DNA of 64,000 nucleotides from Wolinella sp963540505 (GCA_963540505.1 CAUTMV010000005.1:62001-126000); one strand, 5' to 3'. Shown: positions 24,876 to 34,129, counted from the first letter of the stretch. Numbers and translations are program-made. Notes: generated from the letters alone by a model not told the origin.

Positions 24876-25922
24876 TTAGTGAGTTAGGAAATATTCCCAA
24901 ATCTTTGCTTTGTCCTTTGTGTGCGCGAGCGCGACCATGAGCAATACACGTGCTTTTTGCGCGTTGAGATTGTCGCTTGTGATGAAGCCGTATTTCGCGT
25001 CATCAACCTCGCCATTCATAGTAGTTTCGCCGCTTCCTACACGGGAATTTCTCGCTACGATTACGCCCTTTTTGCTCGCATTGCCGAGTGCCTCAAGCAC
25101 ACTTGGGAAGGGATTCCCATTGCCCATACCCGCGTTGATGATTCCTTTTGCGCCATTTTTGAGCGCGATATCCACAAAGTCCGGATTGTCATTGGAGTGG
25201 TTGTAGATAATATCCACGCGGGGGAGCTCTTTAATCTTGTCGATATCAAACGCCGAGCTTGTTGTATGCTTCCTGGCGGGGTTCATGTAGAATTTCACAT
25301 TGCCATAAAAGACTGTGCCGATTTTACCGCTATTAGGCGATCTGAACGTCTCAACACTAGAAGTATTGGTTTTTGTTACTTCACGTGCAGCGTGAATTTC
25401 ATCATTCATAACGACCATAACTCCCTTACCAACGCTGTTTTTGTTTATCGCGACATTGACGGCGTTGAATAGGTTGAGCGGACCATCGGCACTGAGCGAG
25501 CTGCTGCTCCTCATCGCTCCCACCATGACAATCGGCTTATCACTTTTGATGACGAGATTTAGGAAGTAGGCAGTCTCTTCCATTGTATCCGTGCCGTGTG
25601 TAATGACGACTCCATCGGCTTTGCCACTTTTTAGAAGCTCATTGACACGCTTAGCTAGCTTGAGCCACACTTCGTTGTTCATCTCTTGTGAGCCGATTTG
25701 TGAAATCTGCTCGCCCTTAATCGTCGCGATTTTGTTGATCTCAGGGACTGCTGCGATGAGTTTATCCACCGTTACCGTGCCTGAAGTATAGCTTGTATCA
25801 AGCGCATCAGAGCCGCTTCCAGCGATTGTCCCGCCGGTTGCCAGGATATAAATCGTCGGCTTTGCCATAGCCAATGTCGCACCAAGAAGCATTAAAGCCA
25901 CCACCTTCAAAGAAAACTTCAT
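24876..25922 (-). CDS. ansB: Periplasmic type II L-asparaginase
   Basis: 348 residues: a 20-residue signal peptide (MKFSLKVVALMLLGATLAMA) then the mature enzyme beginning KPTIYILATGGTIAGSG, with nucleophile T32 and the second motif THGTDTMEET. The C-terminal half contains the typical GIINAGMGNGNPFP. It splits asparagine into aspartate and ammonia outside the inner membrane. It resembles the Wolinella succinogenes enzyme closely from memory but has clear differences, for example MRSSSS where Wolinella has MRPGSS, so this is another species. ATG 25922 follows AAGGAGGAG, a near-perfect ribosome site. The aspartate formed can feed the aspA-dcu operon at 59.8 kb. Confidence 0.94.
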   Translation of the reverse strand: MKFSLKVVALMLLGATLAMAKPTIYILATGGTIAGSGSDALDTSYTSGTVTVDKLIAAVPEINKIATIKGEQISQIGSQEMNNEVWLKLAKRVNELLKSGKADGVVITHGTDTMEETAYFLNLVIKSDKPIVMVGAMRSSSSLSADGPLNLFNAVNVAINKNSVGKGVMVVMNDEIHAAREVTKTNTSSVETFRSPNSGKIGTVFYGNVKFYMNPARKHTTSSAFDIDKIKELPRVDIIYNHSNDNPDFVDIALKNGAKGIINAGMGNGNPFPSVLEALGNASKKGVIVARNSRVGSGETTMNGEVDDAKYGFITSDNLNAQKARVLLMVALAHTKDKAKIWEYFLTH

Positions 25923-26206
25923 ATTCTCCTCCTTGTAAATTAAAATTGACAAGGAGTATAGCACTCACATTGCAGTAACTTTTCTTAACGGCAACAAGTA
26001 TCTGCAAAAATTAAGAGCACGCTTCTAATGCGCGCCATTTCAAGTGCATCTTTTGGTTATGATCGAGCAATCTTTGCGGGAATACACAGTATGCAAGAGA
26101 GTTTTCAATCTCTTTATTATAATATTTCATATAAGGATTTTTGCGTCGGATTCCGTCATTTATCCGACTATATGTTCGAGCATTTGATATTGTGTGAGGG
26201 GGAATC

Positions 26207-28042
26207 GTGAGGCAATTTATCGATCTGTTAAAAGAACACAACCAGTTAAAAATCATCGATGAGCCGCTAGATATTGCTCTTGAGATTCCCCACGTCGCGT
26301 ATGTGGAGGTGAAGCGACCCGATAGCAAGGCTTTGCTATTTACACACCCGATTGATAGGGAAAATAATCGTGAGTTTGACATACCCGTAGCGATGAATCT
26401 TTTTGGCAACAAGGAGCTTGTGCGCATTCTGATCGGCGATGTGGAAGAGATTGCAAAAAATGTGAGCGAATGGGTGCGCTTTAAGCCCCCACGGGGAATC
26501 GCCGAGACTTTGGATATGCTTCCGCGACTTGCTTCTTTGCGCCATGTTCGCCCTAAAAGAGTAAGCTCGCGCGGGCTTTGCCAGCAGGTAATTTGCGAGA
26601 AGGCGGAGATCGATCTCTATAAACTGCCGATTCTTAAGACGTGGGAGCATGATGGCGGGGCGTTTATTACGATGGGGCAGGTATATACGCAGAGCCTTGA
26701 TGGAAATATCAGGAATCTCGGCATGTATCGTTTGCAAGTCTATGAGAAGAATCGCCTCGGGCTGCATTGGCAGATTCATAAGGACTCCATGCACTTTTTT
26801 CACGAATACCAAAGGGCGGGGCAGAAAATGCCCGTCTCTATCGCTATTGGCGGCGATCCGCTCTATACGTGGTGTGGCACAGCTCCGCTTCCTTATGGGA
26901 TCTTTGAGTTATTGCTTTATGGATTTATTCGCGGGAAGCGACCCGAGGTTGTGGAGTGTATCACTAATCCGCTCTATGTCCCTTTTGATGCGGATTTTGT
27001 GATTGAGGGCTGGGTGGATCCTAGTGAAGTGCGCCTTGAAGGACCTTTTGGCGATCATACGGGATTTTATACGCCTATTGAGCCCTATCCCGTGCTTGAA
27101 GTGAGCGCGATCACGCACAAGCAGCACCCCATCTATCTCGCTACGGTTGTGGGCAAGCCCCCTTTGGAGGATAAATATCTCGGATTCCCCACAGAGCGCA
27201 TTTTCTTGCCTTTATTGCAGACGAGCGCGCCTGATTTGCTTGATTATCACATGCCTGAAAATGGCGTATTTCACAATCTGATTTTTGCAAAAATCGCCCC
27301 AAAATATCCCGCTCACGCCAAGCAGATTATGCACGCGTTTTGGGGTGTGGGGCAGATGAGCTTTGTCAAACATGCGATTTTTGTCGATGAGCGCGCGCCC
27401 TCATGGCATGAGAGCGAGGCATTTGCGGAGCATGTGCTGGAGCGTTTCAGCCCCGCTTCGCTTCTTTTTAGCGAGGGGGTTTGCGACGCGCTTGATCACG
27501 CGAGCCCGGAATATGCTCAAGGGGGCAAGCTCGGAATCGACGCGACAGGCAAGAGCCTTGCGCGCGATGATTCCTTTGAATTGCTTTCTGATAAGAGGCT
27601 TTTAGAGCAGCTTAAAGAGGCGATTCCCGAGGTGGTGCGCATTAGGCAGATTTTTACCCATACGCCTAATCCCATCGCGCTTGTGGGGATCAAAAAGGAT
27701 CGCTCCGTTGCGACATTTCTCCATGCGCTTGAGCCCTTTGAGGCGCATTTACGGATTGTGATTTTTGTCGATGAGGCAAAAAATGATTTGAAAAATCTTT
27801 ATATGCTTGTGTGGCGAATCGTCAATAATATCGACGCAAAGCGCGATGTGAAGGTGCTGGGCAAAATCGTCTCTGTCGATGCGACGGATAAAAGCCCTCT
27901 TGATGGGCATATGCGCGAATGGCCTCTTGAGACAAACTGCACCAAAAGCGTGATTGCTTCGCTTAAAAAGCGGGGAATCATCGAGATAGATGAGGCGTTT
28001 GAGCGAGAGTTTTGCCTGTGCGATTCTTACAAAACGCGATGA
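26207..28042 (+). CDS. UbiD-family decarboxylase, probably menaquinone biosynthesis
   Basis: 611 residues, the long form of the UbiD family. Blocks such as NLGMYRLQVYEKNRLGLHWQ, GGDPLYTWCGTAPLPYG and RLEGPFGDHTGFYTPIEPYP are those of prenylated-FMN decarboxylases. Campylobacterota make menaquinone by the futalosine route, and their UbiD homologue is thought to remove the carboxyl group late in that path; this is my inferred role. GTG 26207 has GAGGGGGAATC ahead. It overlaps the next gene by four bases. No UbiX partner is seen nearby. Confidence 0.88.
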   Translation: MRQFIDLLKEHNQLKIIDEPLDIALEIPHVAYVEVKRPDSKALLFTHPIDRENNREFDIPVAMNLFGNKELVRILIGDVEEIAKNVSEWVRFKPPRGIAETLDMLPRLASLRHVRPKRVSSRGLCQQVICEKAEIDLYKLPILKTWEHDGGAFITMGQVYTQSLDGNIRNLGMYRLQVYEKNRLGLHWQIHKDSMHFFHEYQRAGQKMPVSIAIGGDPLYTWCGTAPLPYGIFELLLYGFIRGKRPEVVECITNPLYVPFDADFVIEGWVDPSEVRLEGPFGDHTGFYTPIEPYPVLEVSAITHKQHPIYLATVVGKPPLEDKYLGFPTERIFLPLLQTSAPDLLDYHMPENGVFHNLIFAKIAPKYPAHAKQIMHAFWGVGQMSFVKHAIFVDERAPSWHESEAFAEHVLERFSPASLLFSEGVCDALDHASPEYAQGGKLGIDATGKSLARDDSFELLSDKRLLEQLKEAIPEVVRIRQIFTHTPNPIALVGIKKDRSVATFLHALEPFEAHLRIVIFVDEAKNDLKNLYMLVWRIVNNIDAKRDVKVLGKIVSVDATDKSPLDGHMREWPLETNCTKSVIASLKKRGIIEIDEAFEREFCLCDSYKTR

Positions 28043-28500
28043 ATTTTGACTATTTTCAGACGCCCTTTGGCTGGCTTGAGATTGCCGTGAGCCAAAATAG
28101 AGTGGAGCATGTTCGCTTTGTTTGCGCGCCTAAAAATCCCACGCCAAACGCGCTGAGCGGGCAGGTTGTAGAGACTTTGGAACGGTTTTTGCAAGGCGAG
28201 TCCTTGCACCCGCTCCCTTTTGAATGTGCCTTTGTGAGCACGTTTTCTGAGCGTATATTGCGCGAACTCGCTAAGATCCCTTTTGGAGAGAGTATCAGCT
28301 ATCAAGAGCTTGGGAAGCGCGCAGGAGGCGTGCATCAAAGGGCTGTGGCGCGCGTGATGGCGAGTAATAAAATCGCGCTTTTGTATCCTTGTCATCGGGT
28401 TGTAGCCAAAGCGGGAATCGGCGGCTACAGTGGCGGTGGAGCGGAGCGCAAGCGGGCGATTTTAGATTTTGAGCGCAGGCTTATACAAAAACAAAAATAA
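28039..28500 (+). CDS. ogt: Methylated-DNA-protein cysteine methyltransferase
   Basis: 153 residues. The active site is PCHRV (C118) preceded by the DNA-binding helix GGVHQRAVARVMASNKIALL; the N-terminal part is the usual small ribonuclease-like domain. It moves O6-alkyl groups from guanine to its own cysteine. ATG 28039 overlaps the ubiD stop (ATGA), better than an earlier start inside ubiD. The Gly-rich GGYSGGGAERKR tail is typical. Confidence 0.93.
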   Translation: MNFDYFQTPFGWLEIAVSQNRVEHVRFVCAPKNPTPNALSGQVVETLERFLQGESLHPLPFECAFVSTFSERILRELAKIPFGESISYQELGKRAGGVHQRAVARVMASNKIALLYPCHRVVAKAGIGGYSGGGAERKRAILDFERRLIQKQK

Positions 28501-28511
28501 CAGGAGGACCT

Positions 28512-29549
28512 TTGGAGACATATAAATTTTCATTCATAGGAAAAGGAAGCGAATATTTTCGTATATGGATTGTGAATCTCTTTTTGGGCATTATCACGCT
28601 AGGAATCTACTCTGCGTGGGCTAAAGTGCGCACGAAGCGATGGTTTTATGAGAATACCCTGCTTGATTCCCACGGTTTTACCTATCTTGCTACGCCATGG
28701 CAGATTCTTAAAGGGAGGCTAATCGCCGCTACATTTTTTATCATCTATACCATCTCTTCAGAATTTTTTCCGCCGCTTGCAATTTTGCTTAGCTTGATTC
28801 TCATGTTGCTTGTGCCGTGGATTATCCGCAATTCCTTGCGCTTTAATGCAAGAATGAGCAGCTATCGCGGGATTCGCTTCAATTTTAAGGGAAGCATAGG
28901 TGAGGCGTATAAAGTCCATTTGCTCTATCCGATTCTCTCGGTTTTGACGCTAGGATTGTTACTTCCTTACTCAATCTATGCGCAAGTGCGATACCTAGCC
29001 TTAAATTACACTTATGGCGATCTCTCCTGCCGATACGATACGAGCTCATGGTCTTTTTGGAAGCTCTTTTTGCGCGCGCTTTTATTGAGTGTGATTCCTG
29101 TGGCGATTTTGATTGCACTTGGCGCGCGGCTTCTTATTGGTATTAGTGCTGAAGAGCCCGATGAGATGATTCTCTCTATCAAAACACTCCTTAATGGCAC
29201 GACCTTGCTGGTTTTGCTCTTTTATGTTTGGATTTTTTGCATTTTTTCATTTATTAAGACACACATTATTAATCTTTTTTATAATCATATTATCTCCGCA
29301 GATATGTGCTTTGTCGCCTCTTTGCGTGCGAGAGATGTGGTCTGGATTCAAATTAGCAATCTTGTGCTTACTGTATGCACGCTTGGGCTTTTTATTCCCT
29401 TTGCCAAAGTGCGTTTGGCGCGCTATAAAGCCGAGCATATCGAGCTTTCTGCTACATCGCTAGAGGTGCTTAGCGGCAAAATCTCCTCACGGGTGGGTGC
29501 GCTTGGCTCTGAGATGGGCGATCTTTTTGACATTGAGATGGGGGTTTAA
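28512..29549 (+). CDS. DUF898 (YjgN-like) multi-span membrane protein
   Basis: 345 residues with about six to eight membrane helices. Two related halves each carry a segment like NLFLGIITLGIYSAWAKVRTKR and NLVLTVCTLGLFIPFAKVRLARY, the repeat that marks DUF898/YjgN. Function is unknown. TTG 28512 is preceded by CAGGAGG. Its stop overlaps the ATG of the M48 peptidase by one base (TAATG); this pairing of DUF898 with an M48 protease recurs in other bacteria from memory, which hints at a shared membrane role. Confidence 0.85.
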   Translation: METYKFSFIGKGSEYFRIWIVNLFLGIITLGIYSAWAKVRTKRWFYENTLLDSHGFTYLATPWQILKGRLIAATFFIIYTISSEFFPPLAILLSLILMLLVPWIIRNSLRFNARMSSYRGIRFNFKGSIGEAYKVHLLYPILSVLTLGLLLPYSIYAQVRYLALNYTYGDLSCRYDTSSWSFWKLFLRALLLSVIPVAILIALGARLLIGISAEEPDEMILSIKTLLNGTTLLVLLFYVWIFCIFSFIKTHIINLFYNHIISADMCFVASLRARDVVWIQISNLVLTVCTLGLFIPFAKVRLARYKAEHIELSATSLEVLSGKISSRVGALGSEMGDLFDIEMGV

Positions 29550-30565
29550 TGCACGGGGAATCGCCCGCTTTGTGTGCTTCATGTTTAAAAGCGCGCTATT
29601 TTGATGGCACAAGCTCTAGGGAGAGGCAGGTTCGCCTTATGCTTTTGGAGCACGGGTGCATTCGGGTGCAGGGCGATGAGTGCGACTTTGTGCTGGGGCG
29701 TGGAGAGTTTAGCGTTCATACAAACGCACAGGGTGCGAGCAAAATCCTCTTAAATGATGGGCGCGAGATATTGCTTGAAGCAGAGGCAAGCAAAACCCTA
29801 AACACTTGGTATCATCCCACTTTAGTAGGATTCCTTGAGGGGCGATGGCGATATGCGCTCCTCTCTCTTTTGCTGAGTGCGCTCTTTTTAATTTTTGGCT
29901 ATTTTTATGGGTTGCCTTATTTAGCCCATGTCGCTGCTAGGGCGATTCCCGATTATGTGAGTGAGAAGATTGACCAAAAAAGTGCAGAATTTTTAGACCA
30001 GCTCTATTTTTCCGCTTCCAAGCTCCCTTTGGAGCGACAGAGGAGAATCAGCGAGGCGATGGAGCGATTTTGCCACGCAAATGAGTGTGCGCCCTATACG
30101 CTACTCTTTCGTTCATCAATCCTTGGCGCGAATGCCTTTGCTTTGGCAAAAAGGAGCATTGTGCTTACCGATGAGCTGGTGCTAAAGAGTGCAAATGATG
30201 AAGAGGTTATCGCTGTTTTGGCTCATGAGATGGGACATCTCAAACATCGGCACATGCTCGCACAGATGATCAAGGGAATCGGCACAACACTCGCAGTCTA
30301 TGCGTTTATCGGTGATGTCGGAGGGGTTTCTGATATGATTGCAAGCGCAGGTGTGCTCATCTTAGAGAGCGGGTATTCTAGGGATGCGGAGCGCGAAGCG
30401 GATCAATATGCACTCCATTCGCTTACCCGTGCGGGAATCGCACCTAAACGCTTTGCAGATATTCTCCTGCGTCTTACAGAAGAGAGCGAGGGCAAGGATT
30501 TGGCGATTTTTCGCACCCATCCAGAAACTAAAGAGCGCATTAAGATTTTCTTAGAGGTGAAATAG
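29549..30565 (+). CDS. Membrane-anchored M48 family zinc metallopeptidase
   Basis: 338 residues. A cytoplasmic N-terminal domain with a few Cys is followed by a membrane helix (about 102-124) and a peptidase domain with HEMGH at 226-230 and the third ligand in AEREADQYAL. M48 proteases such as HtpX and the BepA/Oma1 group handle misfolded envelope proteins. The N-terminal part matches nothing I recognise. It is coupled to the DUF898 gene upstream (one-base overlap). Confidence 0.88.
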   Translation: MHGESPALCASCLKARYFDGTSSRERQVRLMLLEHGCIRVQGDECDFVLGRGEFSVHTNAQGASKILLNDGREILLEAEASKTLNTWYHPTLVGFLEGRWRYALLSLLLSALFLIFGYFYGLPYLAHVAARAIPDYVSEKIDQKSAEFLDQLYFSASKLPLERQRRISEAMERFCHANECAPYTLLFRSSILGANAFALAKRSIVLTDELVLKSANDEEVIAVLAHEMGHLKHRHMLAQMIKGIGTTLAVYAFIGDVGGVSDMIASAGVLILESGYSRDAEREADQYALHSLTRAGIAPKRFADILLRLTEESEGKDLAIFRTHPETKERIKIFLEVK

Positions 30566-30649
30566 CAAAATCGCGGGAATTCGCGCAAGCAATCGCATTC
30601 CCCTCTCACACGATTCTTTACTTTATTTGGTTTTTTGTTTCAAGCCCCC

Positions 30650-30691
30650 GATTCCCGTTTGGATTCCCCGAGGATTCTCGCTCCGATTCCC
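30650..30691. repeat. Three GATTCCC copies in 42 bases
   Basis: Direct-orientation copies at 30650, 30662 and 30685 downstream of the M48 gene. They lie outside any gene, so codon use cannot explain them. Confidence 0.75.
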
Positions 30692-30826
30692 TGCGGATAA
30701 GCAGATATACAAACAACAACCACAGTCCAAACACATTTCAATCCACCTAGTCCAGTCATTTAAGAATCTTTACAGTATCATAGAGCAGACGTCTAGATTC
30801 CGACCCTCTCTCTGCGTAAGATGGCA

Positions 30827-30837
30827 GGGGGGGGGGG
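30827..30837. repeat. Poly-G tract (G11) in the pilin upstream region
   Basis: Eleven G ending 35 bases before the pilin ATG. If TAGATA at about 30846 serves as the -10 box, the tract sits in the spacer region, where length changes would alter promoter strength. Confidence 0.7.
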
Positions 30838-30872
30838 CGAGCTTTTAGATAGCTTAACCCAAGGAATACAAA

Positions 30873-31385
30873 ATGAAACGACACGCTTTTACGATGATAG
30901 AGATCATCTTCATCGTCGTCATACTGGGGATTCTCGCTGCCATTGTGATCCCTAAGATGGCGGCAAGCAGGGAAGATGCAAAGATCGCCACTCTCAAGCA
31001 CGACATCGCGACGCTTACGCAGGCGATCCCTGCGATGGGGATAAATATGAATACTGATAGCTCAGAGATATTGTTTGAGGCGGCTAACTTGGTTGGTTTA
31101 AACTGGAAGTTTGACATGCTTGACGAAGCGGGGGATGACGTGGCCATGCATAGCACTTTGGCAGGCGATGGCGGGGTTGCCAAGAAACCTAGTGATTCAT
31201 GCGCTGTTCTGTGGCTACGTTATGATCCAAAGGATGAGCAGATCCCCAACAACCCAAAGCCGCTTGTAGAGAGAGACTATGGTCTTATGGTTTATATCAA
31301 AGATACCCCCTTGTGCAGGAAGCTCAAGCTACCAAAAGAGACATTTATCCCCTTTTACCGTCCTAATGGAATGGTGAAATTTTAA
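30873..31385 (+). CDS. Type IV pilin / pseudopilin (possible major subunit)
   Basis: 170 residues. The leader MKRHAFTMIEIIFIVVILGI has the class III cleavage context with Ala at -1 and E5 in the mature chain; the helix runs on to IVIPKM. Two cysteines (SDSCAVLW and PLCRKLK) about 50 residues apart bracket a C-terminal loop that may be the D-region disulphide of a pilin. ATG 30873 follows AAGGAA. It is unlinked to the pilus operons 20 kb away yet fits as their main subunit. A poly-G tract lies just upstream. Confidence 0.8.
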   Translation: MKRHAFTMIEIIFIVVILGILAAIVIPKMAASREDAKIATLKHDIATLTQAIPAMGINMNTDSSEILFEAANLVGLNWKFDMLDEAGDDVAMHSTLAGDGGVAKKPSDSCAVLWLRYDPKDEQIPNNPKPLVERDYGLMVYIKDTPLCRKLKLPKETFIPFYRPNGMVKF

Positions 31386-31769
31386 TCTCACCTTAAAAGA
31401 GTGTGTGCTTGTCGCATGGGGCAATCCGTGTGGAATCGGGGTTCGTTTTGCACTCGGATTCCCTCGATTCCCAGTTTTGAGGCATTTTTGCGCTCGATTC
31501 CTTAATCCCCCCTCAATTCGTGCGGATTCCACGCTTGATTCCTGTGTTGATTCCCAACCCGTGCAGATAAAATCCGCGCGGAATGTTCGCCCGATTCCCT
31601 GCGGATTTGGGAATCCACGCTTAATTTGTGCTTGATTCCCGCGCAGAGGGGGAAAATAGCTAAAAATCGCCAAATTTAAAAAGTGGAGGCTCGCTCTAAA
31701 GTCCAAACAAAGGGCTTTTTAGATAAAATCGCGCGTTTGTAAAACTTCCCCAAAAGGCGCACATCACTC
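31386..31769. other. Intergenic region packed with GATTCC motifs
   Basis: 384 bases between the pilin gene and lepA. Its left two thirds hold ten GGAATC/GATTCC hexamers; the rest is AT-rich and presumably holds the lepA promoter. No gene or known RNA was seen. Confidence 0.6.
31432..31640. repeat. Densest cluster of the GGGAATC/GATTCCC motif
   Basis: Hexamers at 31432, 31457, 31466, 31496, 31525, 31537, 31549, 31593, 31610 and 31634, of which 31457, 31466, 31549, 31593, 31609 and 31634 are full heptamers. Most are GATTCC on the plus strand. Sequence between copies is not repeated, so the hexamer itself is the unit. Confidence 0.8.
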
Positions 31770-33560
31770 ATGAAAAATATCCGCAACTTCTCGATTATCG
31801 CCCATATCGACCATGGCAAGAGCACGCTTGCAGATCGCCTCATACAGGAGTGTGGCGCGGTCGAGGCGCGTGATATGAAAGCGCAGCTCATGGACACGAT
31901 GGACATCGAAAAGGAGCGGGGAATCACCATAAAAGCGCAGAGTGTGCGGCTCAAATATCACTCTTTGGGCGAGGAATATATCTTAAATCTCATCGATACG
32001 CCCGGACATGTGGATTTTAGCTATGAGGTGAGTCGGAGTTTGGCGAGCTGCGAGGGCGCGCTTTTGGTTGTGGATGCGAGCCAAGGCGTGGAAGCGCAGA
32101 CGATTGCAAACGTCTATATCGCGCTGGATAATGATCTTGAGATTATTCCTGTGGTGAATAAAATCGATCTCCCTGCGGCTGACCCTAAACGCGTGGAGAG
32201 CGAGATTAGCCAGACAATCGGGCTTGGTTGCGAACATTCACTCCATGTGAGTGCAAAATCGGGAATCGGGATAGAGGAGCTTTTGAGCGAGATTGTGCGC
32301 AGGATTCCCGCGCCAAGCGGTGATGAGAATGCAAGCACAAAAGCGTTGATTTATGATTCGTGGTTTGATAATTACCTTGGCGCACTTGCGCTGGTGCGGG
32401 TATTTGATGGCAGCATTAAGGTGGGGCAGAATATCCTTGTGATGAGCACGGGCAAAAAGCATGAGGTGTTAAGTCTTATGTATCCGCACCCGCTCGCTCC
32501 GCAAAAGACGAGCGAAATCAAAACGGGCGAGATAGGAATCGTCGTGCTGGGGCTTAAGAATGTTACGGATATTGCCGTGGGCGATACGATGAGCGATGCG
32601 AAGATTCCTACAAAAAAGCCTGTTGAGGGGTTTCAGCCGGCAAAGCCCTTTGTTTTTGCGGGACTATATCCGATTGATACGAATCGCTTTGAAGAGCTTA
32701 GAGACGCGCTCAATAAGCTGAAACTTAACGATTCCTCGATTCAGTATGAGCCTGAAACGTCGATTGCTTTGGGGTTTGGATTCCGCGTGGGGTTTTTAGG
32801 CATGCTCCATATGGAAGTGGTCAAGGAGCGGTTGGAGCGGGAGTTTAGCCTTGATTTGATTGCTACGGCTCCGACAGTAGTCTATCATTTGACCCTCACA
32901 GATGGAAGCGAAGTGAGCGTGCAAAATCCTAGCGAGCTTCCGCTTGAACAGAAAATTGCCCGCATGGAAGAGCCCTATGTGCGTGCGACAATTATCACGC
33001 CCAGCGATTTTTTGGGCAATGTCATTACGATGATAAGCAGGCGGCGGGGAATCCAAGAGAAAATGGAATATATCAACCAGACGCGCGTCATGCTGGTGTA
33101 TGCGATTCCTACCAATGAGATTGTCATGGATTTTTATGACAAGCTAAAGTCCGGCACCAAGGGCTATGCGAGCTTTGATTATGAGCCCATTGAATACCGT
33201 GAGGGCGATTTGGTAAAACTAGATGTGCGTGTGGCGGGCGAAATTGTCGATGCACTTTCGATTATTGTGCCAAAAGATAGGGCGTATGAGCGAGGCAAGG
33301 AGCTTGTGGAGGCGATGAAAGAGATTGTGCCGCGCCAGCTTTTTGAGGTGGCGATCCAAGCGAGCGTAGGGAATAAAATTATCGCGCGCGAGACTGTAAA
33401 ATCTATGGGTAAAAACGTAACGGCGAAGTGCTACGGGGGCGATATTACGCGCAAGCGCAAGCTTTTAGAGAAACAAAAAGAGGGCAAAAAGCGCATGAAA
33501 GCGATCGGGCGTGTCGAGCTGCCACAAGAGGCATTTTTAGCGGTGCTGAAGATTGATTAG
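31770..33560 (+). CDS. lepA: Elongation factor 4 (LepA)
   Basis: Ribosome-bound GTPase of 596 residues, standard. G1 AHIDHGKST at 11-19, G2 RGITIKAQ, G3 DTPGHVDF, G4 NKIDLPAA. The C-terminal LepA-only domain ends ITRKRKLLEKQKEGKKRMKAIGRVELPQEAF, split here into its motifs ITRKRKLLEKQKEGKK and IGRVELPQEAF. It is a single gene, followed after 79 bases by aroQ. Confidence 0.97.
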   Translation: MKNIRNFSIIAHIDHGKSTLADRLIQECGAVEARDMKAQLMDTMDIEKERGITIKAQSVRLKYHSLGEEYILNLIDTPGHVDFSYEVSRSLASCEGALLVVDASQGVEAQTIANVYIALDNDLEIIPVVNKIDLPAADPKRVESEISQTIGLGCEHSLHVSAKSGIGIEELLSEIVRRIPAPSGDENASTKALIYDSWFDNYLGALALVRVFDGSIKVGQNILVMSTGKKHEVLSLMYPHPLAPQKTSEIKTGEIGIVVLGLKNVTDIAVGDTMSDAKIPTKKPVEGFQPAKPFVFAGLYPIDTNRFEELRDALNKLKLNDSSIQYEPETSIALGFGFRVGFLGMLHMEVVKERLEREFSLDLIATAPTVVYHLTLTDGSEVSVQNPSELPLEQKIARMEEPYVRATIITPSDFLGNVITMISRRRGIQEKMEYINQTRVMLVYAIPTNEIVMDFYDKLKSGTKGYASFDYEPIEYREGDLVKLDVRVAGEIVDALSIIVPKDRAYERGKELVEAMKEIVPRQLFEVAIQASVGNKIIARETVKSMGKNVTAKCYGGDITRKRKLLEKQKEGKKRMKAIGRVELPQEAFLAVLKID

Positions 33561-33639
33561 ATTCCTAGGGTTGGGAGCTAATCGCAAAAAGTATATAATC
33601 GGGTTTATAAATCCGTAAAATCACCAAAGAAGGAATATC

Positions 33640-34128
33640 ATGAAAGTAGTCGTCATTCAAGGTCCCAATCTCAATATGCTGGGAATCAGGGAGCAGCGTC
33701 TCTATGGGGTTATGAAGCTAGAGCAAATTCATCAGAATATGAAGGCATTTGCGGATCAAAATGGACTTGAGGTGGAGTTTTTTCAGAGCAATTTGGAGGG
33801 CGAAATCGTCGATAAAATCCAAGAGTGCATGGGCGATGCCGATGGGATTATTATTAATCCTGCCGCCTATTCGCATACGTCTATTGCCATTAGAGACGCG
33901 CTTGTGGGCGTTTCGCTCCCTGTGATTGAGGTGCATATCACAAATATTCATGCGCGTGAGGAGTTTCGTCGTCATAGTATCACAAGCGAGGTTGTCGCGG
34001 GTGTGATTGCGGGATTTGGACCTTTTGGGTATCACATGGCGATGGGAGCAATGCATCAAATCTTAAATGAACTTAAAGCTCTAAAAGAGGCGCAAAACAA
34101 GGCTCAAGAAGGTGCGAGCGAGGCGTGA
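33640..34128 (+). CDS. aroQ: Type II 3-dehydroquinate dehydratase
   Basis: 162 residues. Shikimate pathway enzyme converting 3-dehydroquinate to 3-dehydroshikimate. Motifs: QGPNLNMLGIRE with the following catalytic Tyr region (RLYG), NPAAYSHTSIAIRDAL and EVHITNIHAREEFRRHS. ATG 33640 follows AAGGAA. It opens the flagellar operon, as in H. pylori; the mix of a metabolic gene with flagellar genes is conserved in the group. Confidence 0.96.
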   Translation: MKVVVIQGPNLNMLGIREQRLYGVMKLEQIHQNMKAFADQNGLEVEFFQSNLEGEIVDKIQECMGDADGIIINPAAYSHTSIAIRDALVGVSLPVIEVHITNIHAREEFRRHSITSEVVAGVIAGFGPFGYHMAMGAMHQILNELKALKEAQNKAQEGASEA

Positions 34129-34129
34129 G

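Larger units (their letters stand above)
30566..30872. other. Intergenic region upstream of the pilin gene
   Basis: 307 bases with three GATTCCC copies (30650-30691), an AT-rich middle and a G11 tract at 30827-30837 followed by TTTTAGATAGC, a possible -10 region for the pilin gene. A forward reading frame through here (30627-30848) has no ribosome site or recognisable product and is taken as chance. Confidence 0.5.

Noticed and set aside
30627..30848. Reading frame running through the G11 tract upstream of the pilin gene
   Set aside because: No ribosome site, no similarity, composition of repeats and motif copies; more likely non-coding, though it could be affected by tract length.
31432..31640. 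CRISPR array or tandem repeat in the motif cluster
   Set aside because: Units are only 6-7 bases, spacing is irregular and there is no long repeat or cas gene.
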